From assembly GCA_050251775.1 (NCBI GenBank), contig JBFWMD010000022.1, positions 1 to 50,635 of the forward strand: DNA of 50,635 nt, in the 5' to 3' direction. The number at the start of each line of letters is the position of its first letter. The first letter of the stretch is position 1. Source of the DNA: Paucidesulfovibrio sp050251775. GTDB taxonomy: Bacteria; Desulfobacterota; Desulfovibrionia; Desulfovibrionales; Desulfovibrionaceae. Made by a program: the position numbers and the translations under genes. Of this stretch, positions 30,214-37,540 are shown one piece after another. Under the pieces are notes generated by a model. The model did no database searches, was not told the origin of the DNA, and was given only the letters and a program-made list of their open reading frames with translations.

Positions 30214-31074
30214 ATGGGGATCCCCTTTCTTTCCCGGCTCATGCGGCCCCTGGTCTGCGCCCGCTGCATCCTGGGCAAGGACAATGACCTTCTCAGGCAG
30301 TTCGTCTCCAACATCCGCACCCAGCTCGATTATCTTGCCAATGACCCTGAGAAAACGGAACGCGCCACAAAAATCAGAGGGCTGATCGAAAACGAACCGG
30401 GTTGGCTGGAGACGTATGAGGCGGAACAGCTGCTCATGGCGATTCTTCCGGACACCGCCGTGGAAATAGAAATCCAACGCCGCCTCGCGGACGCCGACAA
30501 ATCATTGCCCCCGGCCCTGGCCGAACTCTACAAATCCCTTTCGGAAAAAACAGTATCCATTTGCGAACGCCGCGCGCTGCTCGCACGCATGCTCAACGAC
30601 CTGCAATGGAACGCCCAGAAAAAGCAGGAAGCCTGGAAAAGCCTGCTCAGCGCAGCCCTCAAGCTCCTGCTCATCTCCATCGTGACCCTCATCTGCTTCG
30701 GCGGAACAGTGTGGCTCTACGATACGAAGCTCCTGGGCGCTGTCACCCCCATCCTGCTGGCCCTGTTTTCAGGAGTCATCGGAGCGATTCTCTCCCTGGC
30801 CATCCGGATGAACGGCAAATTCGACCAGGACAAAGCCCGGCACGTGGAATACTTCTCCTACACGCCGTATCTGCTGTTGCGTTCCTGCATCGGCGGCATG
30901 GCCGCCATCTGCGGCTACTTTCTGGCCATGGGGAAAATATTTGCTATTCCTGCACTTTACACTGACTCCAGCTATACAGAGCTGACCATGATCGGGATCA
31001 TCACCATCGGCGTACTGCTCGGATTCTCCGAAGCATTGGTCCCGAACATCCTGAACAATAATAACCATCAGTAA
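30214..31074 (+). CDS. Membrane protein of unknown function with cytoplasmic N-terminal domain
   Basis: I do not recognise the family. The ATG at 30214 is chosen because GAGGAAGAG precedes it; a TTG 45 bases upstream is possible. The 286-residue product has a soluble, charged, mostly helical N-terminal half (residues 1-145; Cys-16 and Cys-19 in CARC), then four predicted membrane helices: about 146-170 (LKLLLISIVTLICFGGTVWL), 174-200 (VTPILLALFSGVIGAILSLA), 222-247 (LLLRSCIGGMAAICGYFLAM) and 258-280 (MIGIITIGVLLGFSEALVPN). The final helix ends in a GFSE..VPNIL motif, which I have seen in other uncharacterised bacterial membrane proteins. It is preceded by a palindromic promoter and followed by a weak terminator, so it is monocistronic. 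Confidence 0.75.
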   Translation: MGIPFLSRLMRPLVCARCILGKDNDLLRQFVSNIRTQLDYLANDPEKTERATKIRGLIENEPGWLETYEAEQLLMAILPDTAVEIEIQRRLADADKSLPPALAELYKSLSEKTVSICERRALLARMLNDLQWNAQKKQEAWKSLLSAALKLLLISIVTLICFGGTVWLYDTKLLGAVTPILLALFSGVIGAILSLAIRMNGKFDQDKARHVEYFSYTPYLLLRSCIGGMAAICGYFLAMGKIFAIPALYTDSSYTELTMIGIITIGVLLGFSEALVPNILNNNNHQ

Positions 31075-31151
31075 TTCCGTCGGAGGCATGGACGGAGCGC
31101 CCAGGTCTGATACGTTTCGCCTCGACCAAGCCAAAACCAGAACCCCAAAAA

Positions 31152-31194
31152 TGCGGAACGCCCATGCTGGAGCGCTCCGCACTTGATACTTTTT
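31152..31194 (+). terminator. Weak intrinsic terminator after the membrane-protein gene
   Basis: TGCGGA (31152-31157) pairs with TCCGCA (31176-31181); inside, after one mismatch, CGC pairs with GCG. A run of five T residues begins eight bases after the stem. The gap between stem and T run makes it a weak terminator. Confidence 0.4.
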
Positions 31195-31221
31195 ATTGAG
31201 TGGTTGCCCCGCCCGTTGTTC

Positions 31222-31254
31222 CCTCCAGGGCGGGGCCGAGGCCCCGCTTGGAGG
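31222..31254 (-). terminator. Long hairpin downstream of the symporter gene
   Basis: CCTCCA (31222-31227) pairs with TGGAGG (31249-31254) around an inner GCGGGGC/GCCCCGC stem with loop CGAG. It starts 67 bases after the symporter stop. No T tract follows on either strand, so it may stabilise mRNA ends or assist factor-dependent termination rather than act as a true intrinsic terminator. Between the two convergent genes (31075-31321) nothing else is visible. Confidence 0.4.
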
Positions 31255-31321
31255 AGGGACAAACCGGGACGCACGCCGCGCACGTTCGGCGCGCATCCAG
31301 GGGTCAGCAGGAATCATCCGC

Positions 31322-32920
31322 TCAGAAGTTGGCCCAGCACTGTTCCAGATGCTCCTGGCGCATGGGCCGGGTCAGCAGGCTCACGCCCACGGCCAGCAGG
31401 AAGCTGACCGGCAGGGCCACCACGTTGGGATCCACAAACTGCAAGAGCCAGATCCAGGAGCCCTTGGCCGCGCCGGAAACCAGCGTGGGCTGGCCCGTGA
31501 GCCATTGGCAGATTCCCAGACCCGCCGCCTCCTTCTCATGCACAAGGAGCAGCCAGAGCATGGACCCGGCGAATCCGCCGACCATGGAGACCTTGGCCGC
31601 CACCTTGGTGATCCCCTTCCAGTACAGCCCGAGCAAATAGATGGGCAGGAAGGAGGCCGCGCAAAGGCCAAAGAAGAAGGCCGTGGCCCGGGCAATGACG
31701 GACTCGGGCAGCACCCAGGCCCAGACCAGGGTGGCCAGAATGGTCACGGTCACGCCGATCTGGGAGGCCTTGGCCGAACTCCCCACGCGCTTGAACAGAC
31801 CGCGTTCCACCACATCGCGCCCCAGGGAGGTTCCGCCGACATGGTACTGCGAGCTGAGTGTGGACATGGCCGCCGCAAACATGCCCAGCAGGAACAGACC
31901 CGCGAACCAGTCCGGCATGACCTGCTCGATGTAGGTGGGAATGATCTTGTCGATATTGCCGCCGGCCTGGGCAATGGCGATTTTGCCGCCCCTGGCCGTG
32001 AAGATGGCGTTGGAAAGCGCGCCCACGATGAAGGCCACGCCGGTCATCAGCGGAATGAAGATGCCGCCGAAGAGAATGGCCCGGTTGAGCTGCTTGTCGC
32101 TCTTGACGGTCATGAAACGCACGGCCAGTTGCGGCTGGGCCAGCACGCCGATGCCCACGCCGTAGATGATGGTCGTGTAGATCACCAGCCAGAGCGGCGT
32201 GCCGAACTGCGCTCCCTGGGTCCAGCCGAGCATGCCTCCCTTCTGGAGTTTTTCGGGCATCATGGCCGCCATGTCCGTGAGGGTCTGGTGCGCGCTGGTC
32301 ACGCCGCCCAGGGCGGAATAAGTGTAAAAAAGCAGCACAAGCATCATGACCATCATGATGGCCCCCTGGAAGGCGTCCGTGTACATCACGGCCTTGAGGC
32401 CACCTGTGATCACATACACGGCCAGAATGGCCGTCATGCCCACCAGGGCCCACTCGTAGGGCACGTTCAGGGAGACTTCGAGCATGCGCGAGATGCCGAT
32501 GAGCACTGCGGCCGCATACACCGGAATAAACAGGAAAATGACCAGCCCGGCGAATCCCTGGATGAAGGAGGAATCGAACCGCCTGCCGAGCAATTCCGGG
32601 AAAGTGTGGCAGTTCAGGCACAGGCCCATGCGCCGGGTCCGGCGGCCAAACACGGTCATGGCCAGGAAGATGCCGATGAAGACGTTGGCCACGGTGAGCC
32701 AGAGCAGGGAAAAGCCGAACAGGCCCGCGGCCCCGCCAAAGCCGATGATGGCCGAGGTGGAGATGAAGGTGGCCCCGTAGCTCATGGCCATGACAAAAGG
32801 ATTCATCCTCCGGCCCGCAAGCATGTAGTCCGAGGCTTTGCGGGTGTTCTGCCAACCTTTGTAGCCGAGGTAGAAGACCACTGCGAAATAGATCAGGATC
32901 ACGATCGCCTTGGTGATCAT
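31322..32920 (-). CDS. Sodium:solute symporter (SSS family)
   Basis: A 532-residue inner-membrane transporter of the sodium:solute symporter family, probably 13 helices. Visible family features include YKGWQNTRKASDYMLAGRRMNPFVMAMSYGATFISTSAIIGFGG (about residues 20-63), with the typical DYMLAGR and serine/threonine-rich sodium-site region; GGLKAVMYTDAFQG (about 172-185); and GMFAAAMSTLSSQYHVGGTSLGRDV (about 343-367), matching the SSS helix-8 sodium-site region. The monocarboxylate/acetate-type branch is most likely, but the substrate cannot be told. It starts within the ATGA junction after the small upstream membrane gene. Confidence 0.92.
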   Translation of the reverse strand: MITKAIVILIYFAVVFYLGYKGWQNTRKASDYMLAGRRMNPFVMAMSYGATFISTSAIIGFGGAAGLFGFSLLWLTVANVFIGIFLAMTVFGRRTRRMGLCLNCHTFPELLGRRFDSSFIQGFAGLVIFLFIPVYAAAVLIGISRMLEVSLNVPYEWALVGMTAILAVYVITGGLKAVMYTDAFQGAIMMVMMLVLLFYTYSALGGVTSAHQTLTDMAAMMPEKLQKGGMLGWTQGAQFGTPLWLVIYTTIIYGVGIGVLAQPQLAVRFMTVKSDKQLNRAILFGGIFIPLMTGVAFIVGALSNAIFTARGGKIAIAQAGGNIDKIIPTYIEQVMPDWFAGLFLLGMFAAAMSTLSSQYHVGGTSLGRDVVERGLFKRVGSSAKASQIGVTVTILATLVWAWVLPESVIARATAFFFGLCAASFLPIYLLGLYWKGITKVAAKVSMVGGFAGSMLWLLLVHEKEAAGLGICQWLTGQPTLVSGAAKGSWIWLLQFVDPNVVALPVSFLLAVGVSLLTRPMRQEHLEQCWANF

Positions 32921-33111
32921 TGCGCGGCCTCCTCAACGGGTTCGGACAGAACCGCCTGCGCCGCGGTCGCCTCTTCCCGTTCCGGGTCCACCGCGTCCTC
33001 CTGGCCTCCCGAATTCCATTTTGCCGCGCCGTAGCCGATGCACAGCACCGCGCTCGCGATCACCAGCCAGAACGCCAGTGCGATCTCAATACTCCCCAGT
33101 CCCAACATCAT
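32917..33111 (-). CDS. Small symporter accessory membrane protein
   Basis: A 64-residue protein that starts MMLGLGSIEIALAFWLVIASA: one membrane helix (about residues 6-26) followed by GYGAAKWNSGG and an acidic, Ala-rich tail. The ATG at 33111 has a GGAGGGAGAGG ribosome site; the frame open upstream to 33159 has none. The stop overlaps the symporter start (ATGA, 32917-32920), so the two are translationally coupled. Small helices of this kind, with a GY.AAKWN motif, precede SSS symporters in many bacteria and are annotated as symporter small accessory proteins; an assembly or stability role is inferred. Confidence 0.8.
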   Translation of the reverse strand: MMLGLGSIEIALAFWLVIASAVLCIGYGAAKWNSGGQEDAVDPEREEATAAQAVLSEPVEEAAQ

Positions 33112-33157
33112 GACCTCTCCCTCCGGTGTTGAGGGCCTCGGACTCCAGCTGGCGGGC

Positions 33158-33198
33158 AAAAAAGAACCGGGCCGCCAGCTTTCGCCTGCGGCCCGGTT
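33158..33198 (-). terminator. Strong intrinsic terminator inside the symporter leader
   Basis: Minus strand: AACCGGGCCGC (33188-33198) pairs perfectly with GCGGCCCGGTT (33165-33175), 11 bp, loop of 12, then C and six T residues. It lies 47 bases upstream of the first codon of the small accessory gene, with no minus-strand gene between it and the promoter candidate at 33318-33346, so it would act in the leader of the symporter operon or end a short non-coding RNA. A second stem (CCGCCAGCT at 33172-33180 with AGCTGGCGG at 33147-33155) overlaps its 3-prime arm. Confidence 0.75.
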
Positions 33199-33317
33199 TT
33201 GGTTCTTGTCTATGGATGCAGCTAGACCGTCCCCCCCTGGCCACAGGCGCGGGTAAAGCTAAAAAAGAAGAAAAAGAAAAAAGAGTTGTGGCCTGAGTGG
33301 TTGATCTGCATGAACGG

Positions 33318-33346
33318 TGTTTACATCAACAAGCCTTAAGCGTCAA
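33318..33346 (-). promoter_or_regulatory. Candidate promoter for the symporter leader
   Basis: Minus strand TTGACG (33341-33346), 17-base spacer, TAAACA (33318-33323). The predicted start is near 33311, about 155 bases before the end of the leader terminator. The leader includes a pyrimidine-rich tract (33261-33285). The -10 is moderate. Confidence 0.45.
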
Positions 33347-33377
33347 GCGAAAAACCATACCCGGCGGATGCGCCGGG
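33347..33377 (-). terminator. Minus-strand hairpin with T run upstream of the symporter promoter
   Basis: CCCGGCG-CATC-CGCCGGG (33360-33377, 7 bp) followed after four bases by TTTTT. It reads as a terminator for transcripts entering from the right on the minus strand, such as antisense from the YbjN gene side, and isolates the symporter promoter. No gene on that strand ends here. Confidence 0.4.
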
Positions 33378-33468
33378 CGGTCGGGTTCCAATCTTGACCG
33401 GAATGTTAATTATACATAAAGATATTTTCCATTACCCCCACCTCAACCCTTTTGCAAAGGACTTGGAC

Positions 33469-33951
33469 ATGAACAACGGCTCGTTTCGCTTACTCACCTT
33501 GCTCACCCTCACCCTCTGCTTCGCCCTTTCCCCCTTGCAAAGCAACGCCCAGACCCTTTACGACGGCATCTCCGGTCAGGAAATGCAGCGCATCATGCAG
33601 ACCATGGGCTACACGACAGAGCTGACAAAGGACGCCACCGGAGATCCGCTGATCAATTCCACGGACGGCGCATTGTCCTTCCAGGTCTTCTTTTACAAAT
33701 GCTCCAACAATGTCTGCGATGCCGTACAGTTCTACAGCGGCTTCAGTCAGGAGAAAAACCCCAGCCAGAGCGACATCAACTCCTGGAACACCCACAAACG
33801 ATTCGGCCGGGCCTACCTGGACAACGAAGGCAACAGCCGCGTGGAGATGGACGCACTGGCCACCGGCGGGGTCTCCGAGCAGTATATCCGCAATCTTCTG
33901 GGGACCTGGAAAACCGTTCTTGAAGAATACGCAAAGCACATCAACTGGTAG
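33469..33951 (+). CDS. Secreted YbjN-domain protein
   Basis: A 160-residue exported protein. The ATG at 33469 follows AAGGA and opens a signal peptide, MNNGSFRLLTLLTLTLCFAL.., with cleavage likely after SNA-Q (about residue 27). The mature part fits the YbjN family (a T3SS-chaperone-like fold): MGYTTELTKDATGDPLI, FQVFFYKCSNNVCDAVQFYSGF with two Cys (about 82-87), SWNTHKRFGRAYLDNEGNSRVEMDAL and GGVSEQYIRNLLGTWKTVLEEYAKHI. Family function is unknown. It ends on the bidirectional terminator shared with hypE. Confidence 0.85.
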   Translation: MNNGSFRLLTLLTLTLCFALSPLQSNAQTLYDGISGQEMQRIMQTMGYTTELTKDATGDPLINSTDGALSFQVFFYKCSNNVCDAVQFYSGFSQEKNPSQSDINSWNTHKRFGRAYLDNEGNSRVEMDALATGGVSEQYIRNLLGTWKTVLEEYAKHINW

Positions 33952-33965
33952 CCCCCGTACAAGAT

Positions 33966-34015
33966 GACAACAAAACGTCCGCAACGGCACGGGCCGCTGC
34001 GGACGTTTTGTTGTC
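33966..34015. terminator. Bidirectional terminator between the YbjN gene and hypE
   Basis: Arms GACAACAAAACGTCCGCA (33966-33983) and TGCGGACGTTTTGTTGTC (33998-34015) pair perfectly over 18 bp; the enclosed 14 bases contain CGGC/GCCG. The T-rich 3-prime arm (TTTTGTTGT) on both strands serves both convergent genes, whose stops are at 33951 and 34032. Confidence 0.85.
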
Positions 34016-34031
34016 CGGGGTGAAAGACGCT

Positions 34032-35036
34032 TCAGCAGATGCGCGGCAACTGCTCGCCCTCCAGCATGTTCAGCAGCCGCTTGCCGCCCAGGGGCGTTGC
34101 CAGAGAGACCTTGCCCGGATTCTGGGCCGTGACCGAGCCGATGCGGCAAGCGTCCGGGCCGAGTTCGTCCGCATGCATGATCTCCAACGCTTTTTCCGCG
34201 TCCGCCTCGGGCAGGATGCAGATGAACTTGCCCTCGTTGGCGAGGTAGAGCGGGTCGAGGCCGAGCACGGAACAGCCGCCCGAGACCTCTGGCCGGACCG
34301 GCACGGCCTTTTCCTGGATTTCGATGCCCGCGCCGGAGCTGAGGGCGATCTCGTTCAGGGTGGTGGCCAGGCCGCCACGTGTGGGGTCGCGGAGCACATG
34401 CACCGAAGGAATCGCACGCACCAGCTTGAGCAGCAGGTGGTTCAGGGAGGCGCAGTCGCTCTGCACGGCCGCCTCGAAGGAGAGGCCCTCGCGCGTGCCA
34501 AGAATGGCCAGTCCATGGTCGCCCATGGTTCCGGAGATGAGCACGGCGTCGCCGGGCGCGGCGCGGTCGCCGCTGGGCATGGGGTCGGCCACGATGCGAC
34601 CGATGCCCGTGGTGTTGATGAAGATCTTGTCCACGGCCCCGCGCGGGACCACCTTGGTGTCGCCGGTGACGATGCGCACCCCGGCGTGGCGCGCGGCCTC
34701 GCCCATGGAAACGACGATGCGCTCCAGGTCCGCCATGGGCAGGCCTTCCTCAATGATGTAGCCGCAGGTCAGGTACAGGGGTTCCGCTCCGAGCATGGCC
34801 ACGTCGTTGACCGTGCCGTGGACGGCCAGGCGACCGATGTCGCCGCCGGGGAAAAAGATCGGATCCACGGTGAAGGAGTCGGTGCTCACGGCCAGAGGGC
34901 CGTCCAGCTCCAGTCGCGCGGCGTCGTTGAGGCGGTCCAGTTCCGGGTTGGCGAAGTGCTTGAGGAAGAGTTCGGAAATGAGGCGCTGGGAAGCGCGCCC
35001 GCCGCTGCCGTAGTCGAGAAGAACCTTGTCGCTCAT
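34032..35036 (-). CDS. hypE: Hydrogenase maturation protein HypE
   Basis: HypE accepts the carbamoyl group on its C-terminal cysteine from HypF, dehydrates it to a thiocyanate and passes cyanide to the iron of [NiFe] hydrogenase via HypC/HypD. The 334-residue product has the AIRS/PurM-like fold: LLDYGSGGRASQRLISELF, STDSFTVDPIFFPGGDIGRLAVHGTVNDVAMLGAEP (about residues 52-87), GDTKVVPRG and RDPTRGGLATTLNEIA. It ends in PRIC, the essential terminal Cys. The ATG at 35036 is five bases after the hypD stop; the longer frame upstream overlaps hypD and is not HypE-like. Confidence 0.96.
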   Translation of the reverse strand: MSDKVLLDYGSGGRASQRLISELFLKHFANPELDRLNDAARLELDGPLAVSTDSFTVDPIFFPGGDIGRLAVHGTVNDVAMLGAEPLYLTCGYIIEEGLPMADLERIVVSMGEAARHAGVRIVTGDTKVVPRGAVDKIFINTTGIGRIVADPMPSGDRAAPGDAVLISGTMGDHGLAILGTREGLSFEAAVQSDCASLNHLLLKLVRAIPSVHVLRDPTRGGLATTLNEIALSSGAGIEIQEKAVPVRPEVSGGCSVLGLDPLYLANEGKFICILPEADAEKALEIMHADELGPDACRIGSVTAQNPGKVSLATPLGGKRLLNMLEGEQLPRIC

Positions 35037-35041
35037 GATGC

Positions 35042-36136
35042 TTAGTCCATGCTGTATTTGTAGTAGGCGGCGCAGGAGCCTTCGGTGGAGACCATGCACG
35101 GCCCCACGGGACTGGCCGGGGTGCAGGCCTTTTTGAACAGGGGGCACTGGTTCGGGCGCAGCTTGCCCTTGAGCACGTCTCCGCAGCGGCAACCAGGCAG
35201 GGCCGGGGATTCCACGATCTCGATACCGAAGACTTTTTTGGCGTCGAACTGCTCGAATTCATCGCGCAACTCCAGGCCGGAGCCGGGAATCATGCCGATG
35301 CCGCGCCAGAGCGCGTCCGAGGATCGGAAGACCTGATCGATGACCGCCCGGGCCTTGGCGTTGCCGCCATCGCGCACAATGCGCGGATAGAGGTTGGCCA
35401 CGCTGGGTTCGCCCTTTTTCCAGGACTCCACCAGAAAGACCAGGGAACCGAGGATGTCCAGCGGCTCGAACCCGGTCACAGCCGCGGACTTGCCGTACTT
35501 CTCCGCCACCACGCGGTAGGGCTCCACGCCGATGATGGCCGAGACGTGGCCGGGCATGAGAAAGCCGTCGATGTTCACGTCCGGATCGGTCATCAACGTT
35601 TCGAGCGCGGGCGGCACGAGCTTGTGGAAGGAGAGCACCTTGAAGTTGGTCAGGCCCTGTTCGCGGGCCATGAGCAGCGTTCCGGCCACGGCCGGGGCTG
35701 TGGTCTCGAAGCCCACGCCGAGAAAGACCACGGTCTTGTCCGGGTTGTCCGCCGCAACCTTGAGGGCGTCGGGCGGGGAATAGACCACGGCCACCTTGCC
35801 GCCGTCGGCCTGGGCCTTCTTCAAACTGCGGCCCCGGCTGCCCGGCACGCGCATCAGGTCGCCGAAGGTGGCCACGATGACATTCTTGTTTCCGGCCAGG
35901 TCGATGAAGGCGTTGACCTCGGACTCGTGCGTCACACAGACCGGACAGCCCGGTCCGGAAAGATGGACGATGTTCTCCGGCAGGAGGGAGCGCAGGCCGC
36001 TCTGAAAAATGGCCACGGTATGCGTGCCGCAGACTTCCATGAACCGGAATTCCTGATCCGCCAGCCGGTGCAGCCTGTCAAGCAGGGCTTTGCAGAGGTC
36101 CGGATCGCTGAATTTCTCAAGCAGTGTGAGGCTCAA
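35042..36136 (-). CDS. hypD: Hydrogenase maturation protein HypD
   Basis: HypD is the iron-sulfur scaffold on which the Fe(CN)2CO unit of [NiFe] hydrogenase is built. The 364-residue product contains FMEVCGTHTVAIFQSGLR (about residues 35-52), HLSGPGCPVCVTHESEV, GVGFETTAPAVAG (about 150-162) and the C-terminal cysteine cluster PGCRCGDVLKG.. CPLFKKACTP.. CMVSTEGSCAAYYKY. The start is TTG at 36136 with GGAG seven bases upstream; no in-frame ATG is nearer. It is transcribed with hypE. The structural hydrogenase genes and hypABCF are not in the window. Confidence 0.96.
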   Translation of the reverse strand: MSLTLLEKFSDPDLCKALLDRLHRLADQEFRFMEVCGTHTVAIFQSGLRSLLPENIVHLSGPGCPVCVTHESEVNAFIDLAGNKNVIVATFGDLMRVPGSRGRSLKKAQADGGKVAVVYSPPDALKVAADNPDKTVVFLGVGFETTAPAVAGTLLMAREQGLTNFKVLSFHKLVPPALETLMTDPDVNIDGFLMPGHVSAIIGVEPYRVVAEKYGKSAAVTGFEPLDILGSLVFLVESWKKGEPSVANLYPRIVRDGGNAKARAVIDQVFRSSDALWRGIGMIPGSGLELRDEFEQFDAKKVFGIEIVESPALPGCRCGDVLKGKLRPNQCPLFKKACTPASPVGPCMVSTEGSCAAYYKYSMD

Positions 36137-36152
36137 GGCATTTCTCCACGTT

Positions 36153-36184
36153 GAAGGACCGCGTTGAATGAGATGCGGACCTTC
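36153..36184 (-). promoter_or_regulatory. Hairpin in the hypD leader
   Basis: Inverted arms GAAGGTCCGC and GCGGTCCTTC (nine of ten bases pair on the minus strand) enclose a 12-base loop. The element begins 16 bases before the TTG start of hypD and could include its ribosome site, so it may modulate translation. The rest of the leader (36185-36263) has no clear promoter. Confidence 0.35.
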
Positions 36185-36263
36185 ATACTCCTTTGGGCCT
36201 CATGAAGCAAACCTTATCGGCGGGTTGCGCGCTGTGGGCCGGATTCTCCGGTTTCCGGGCACG

Positions 36264-36295
36264 AAAAAAGGGCGGGAGCCGAAGCCCCCGCCCTT
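36264..36295 (-). terminator. Intrinsic terminator of dsrC
   Basis: Minus strand AAGGGCGGG pairs with CCCGCCCTT, extended by a G-T pair and GC/GC around a TTCG loop, and leads straight into a run of T residues (36264-36269). It starts about 20 bases after the dsrC stop. Stable stem, UUCG-type loop and T tract make this a convincing terminator. Confidence 0.9.
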
Positions 36296-36315
36296 GAAAA
36301 CCTGAAATACGTGAA

Positions 36316-36633
36316 CTACACGCAGCCGGTGGGCTTGGGCAGGCCGGCCATCTTACAGGCTCCCTTGCCGGGGCCGGACGGGAACAGCTCGTAGATCTGC
36401 TTCAGCTTGAAGCCGGTGACCTTGGAAAGAATGCGCACCATGGGAGCGATGCCGTTCTTCTTGTAGTAGTCCTGCAGGAACTCAATGACCTTCTGGTGGT
36501 CAGGAGAGATCTCGGCGATGCCTTCCTGCTCCTTCACGTACTCGACCCAGTCCGGGGTCCAGGTGTCGAAGCTCTGCAGGAAACCGTCCTCGTCAACCTC
36601 AAAGGATTTGCCTTTGTACTCGATAGAAGCCAT
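36316..36633 (-). CDS. dsrC: Dissimilatory sulfite reductase-associated protein DsrC
   Basis: DsrC carries sulfur during sulfite reduction: two cysteines in a mobile C-terminal arm form a trisulfide with a sulfur from DsrAB that is then reduced through DsrMKJOP. The 105-residue product starts MASIEYKGKSFEVDEDGF and ends FPSGPGKGACKMAGLPKPTGCV; Cys-93 and Cys-104 are 11 residues apart as in true DsrC, and not the single-Cys TusE form. An AGGAGG ribosome site precedes the ATG. It is alone here, away from dsrAB, with its own promoter and terminator, as is common in sulfate reducers. This gene is the best single marker for the physiology of the organism. Confidence 0.97.
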   Translation of the reverse strand: MASIEYKGKSFEVDEDGFLQSFDTWTPDWVEYVKEQEGIAEISPDHQKVIEFLQDYYKKNGIAPMVRILSKVTGFKLKQIYELFPSGPGKGACKMAGLPKPTGCV

Positions 36634-36725
36634 TCCTTAACCTCCTCAATGCGTTGTGAAAATACGAACCGCAAAATGACCAGTCGGCGCAGGAATCGGC
36701 CCCGCAGCCCGAAGTCAGTTGCCGA

Positions 36726-36754
36726 GTATTAATTCCCGGTGCGGATTAGATCAA
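36726..36754 (-). promoter_or_regulatory. Candidate dsrC promoter
   Basis: Minus strand TTGATC (36749-36754), 17-base spacer, TAATAC (36726-36731), about 90 bases before the dsrC ATG. Fair match to a housekeeping promoter. The next 160 bases to the right form the divergent region shared with the HD-domain gene. Confidence 0.45.
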
Positions 36755-36913
36755 GGAAAATATTTCTCATCAAGGGCCTAGCCCGTTCCCCCCCGCCGAT
36801 CCGGGCTTTTCCGGATTTCGAAATGCGCAGTCGCCCTTGGACTTTTGAAAGGCCTGCTGATAGTGTCGGCTCGTTCCGGCGTTGCGCCCGAACCAACCCC
36901 TCAAGAAAACGCC

Positions 36914-37540
36914 ATGAAGAACCCGCTGCAACCATTCCTGCCACCACTGGATTCCCCGCCAGCCCCCCCCGGGGAACGGGGCGGGACCATTCCCGACTAC
37001 GCCGCCTGCGTCCGGCTCTGGGATGCCTACGACATGCCCCGGCACATCCGTGCGCACAGCACCATGGTCGCCCGCGTGGCAACCCATCTGGCCGTGCTGG
37101 CCAAGGAGGCCGGACTGGACGTGAACCCCGCGGCGGTGCGAGCCTCCGCGCTGCTGCACGACATCGCCAAGGCCTACACCATCGACCACGGCGGCAACCA
37201 CAGCCAGCTCGGGGCCTCCTGGGTCATGGACGCCACGGGCAGTCCGGCCCTGGCCCACGGCGTGATGCACCACGTTTACTGGCCCTTTGACCTGGATCTG
37301 GCCGGCCACGTCCTGCCTCTGGCCGTGATCTACGGCGACAAGCGCGTGGCCCACGACCGCATCGTCTCCCTGGACAACCGCTTCCAGGATCTGCTCGAAC
37401 GCTACGGCAAGACCACACTGATCCGGGAACGCATCGCGGTCACGCACGAACAGGCCGTGGAAGTGGAACGACTCTTCAGCAAAACATGCAAGGTGAACCT
37501 CAGTGAAGATACTTTTGATCGCGGGCGGATGGTCGACTGA
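36914..37540 (+). CDS. HD-domain protein, putative phosphohydrolase
   Basis: A 208-residue protein with an HD metal-dependent phosphohydrolase domain: HIRAHSTMVARVATHLAVL (about residues 48-66), the ALLHDIAKAYTIDHGG HD motif (about 82-97), GNHSQLGASWVMD and HGVMHHVYWPFDLDLAGHVL. The ATG at 36914 is preferred; a frame extends upstream to 36845 without ribosome-site support. A promoter candidate lies upstream (TTGGAC 36837-36842, 16 bases, GATAGT 36859-36864). The end overlaps ddl by 38 bases in another frame. Substrate is unknown. Confidence 0.85.
   Translation: MKNPLQPFLPPLDSPPAPPGERGGTIPDYAACVRLWDAYDMPRHIRAHSTMVARVATHLAVLAKEAGLDVNPAAVRASALLHDIAKAYTIDHGGNHSQLGASWVMDATGSPALAHGVMHHVYWPFDLDLAGHVLPLAVIYGDKRVAHDRIVSLDNRFQDLLERYGKTTLIRERIAVTHEQAVEVERLFSKTCKVNLSEDTFDRGRMVD

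Noticed and set aside
33147..33180. Classical antiterminator for the symporter leader terminator
   Set aside because: The 3-prime arm of this stem lies after the terminator T tract, so polymerase would already be past the decision point; a different upstream competitor would be needed.
36740..36770. Rex or HcpR operator near dsrC
   Set aside because: Only isolated half-site words (TTCACAA, TTGATC) are visible; no full inverted repeat of either motif was found.
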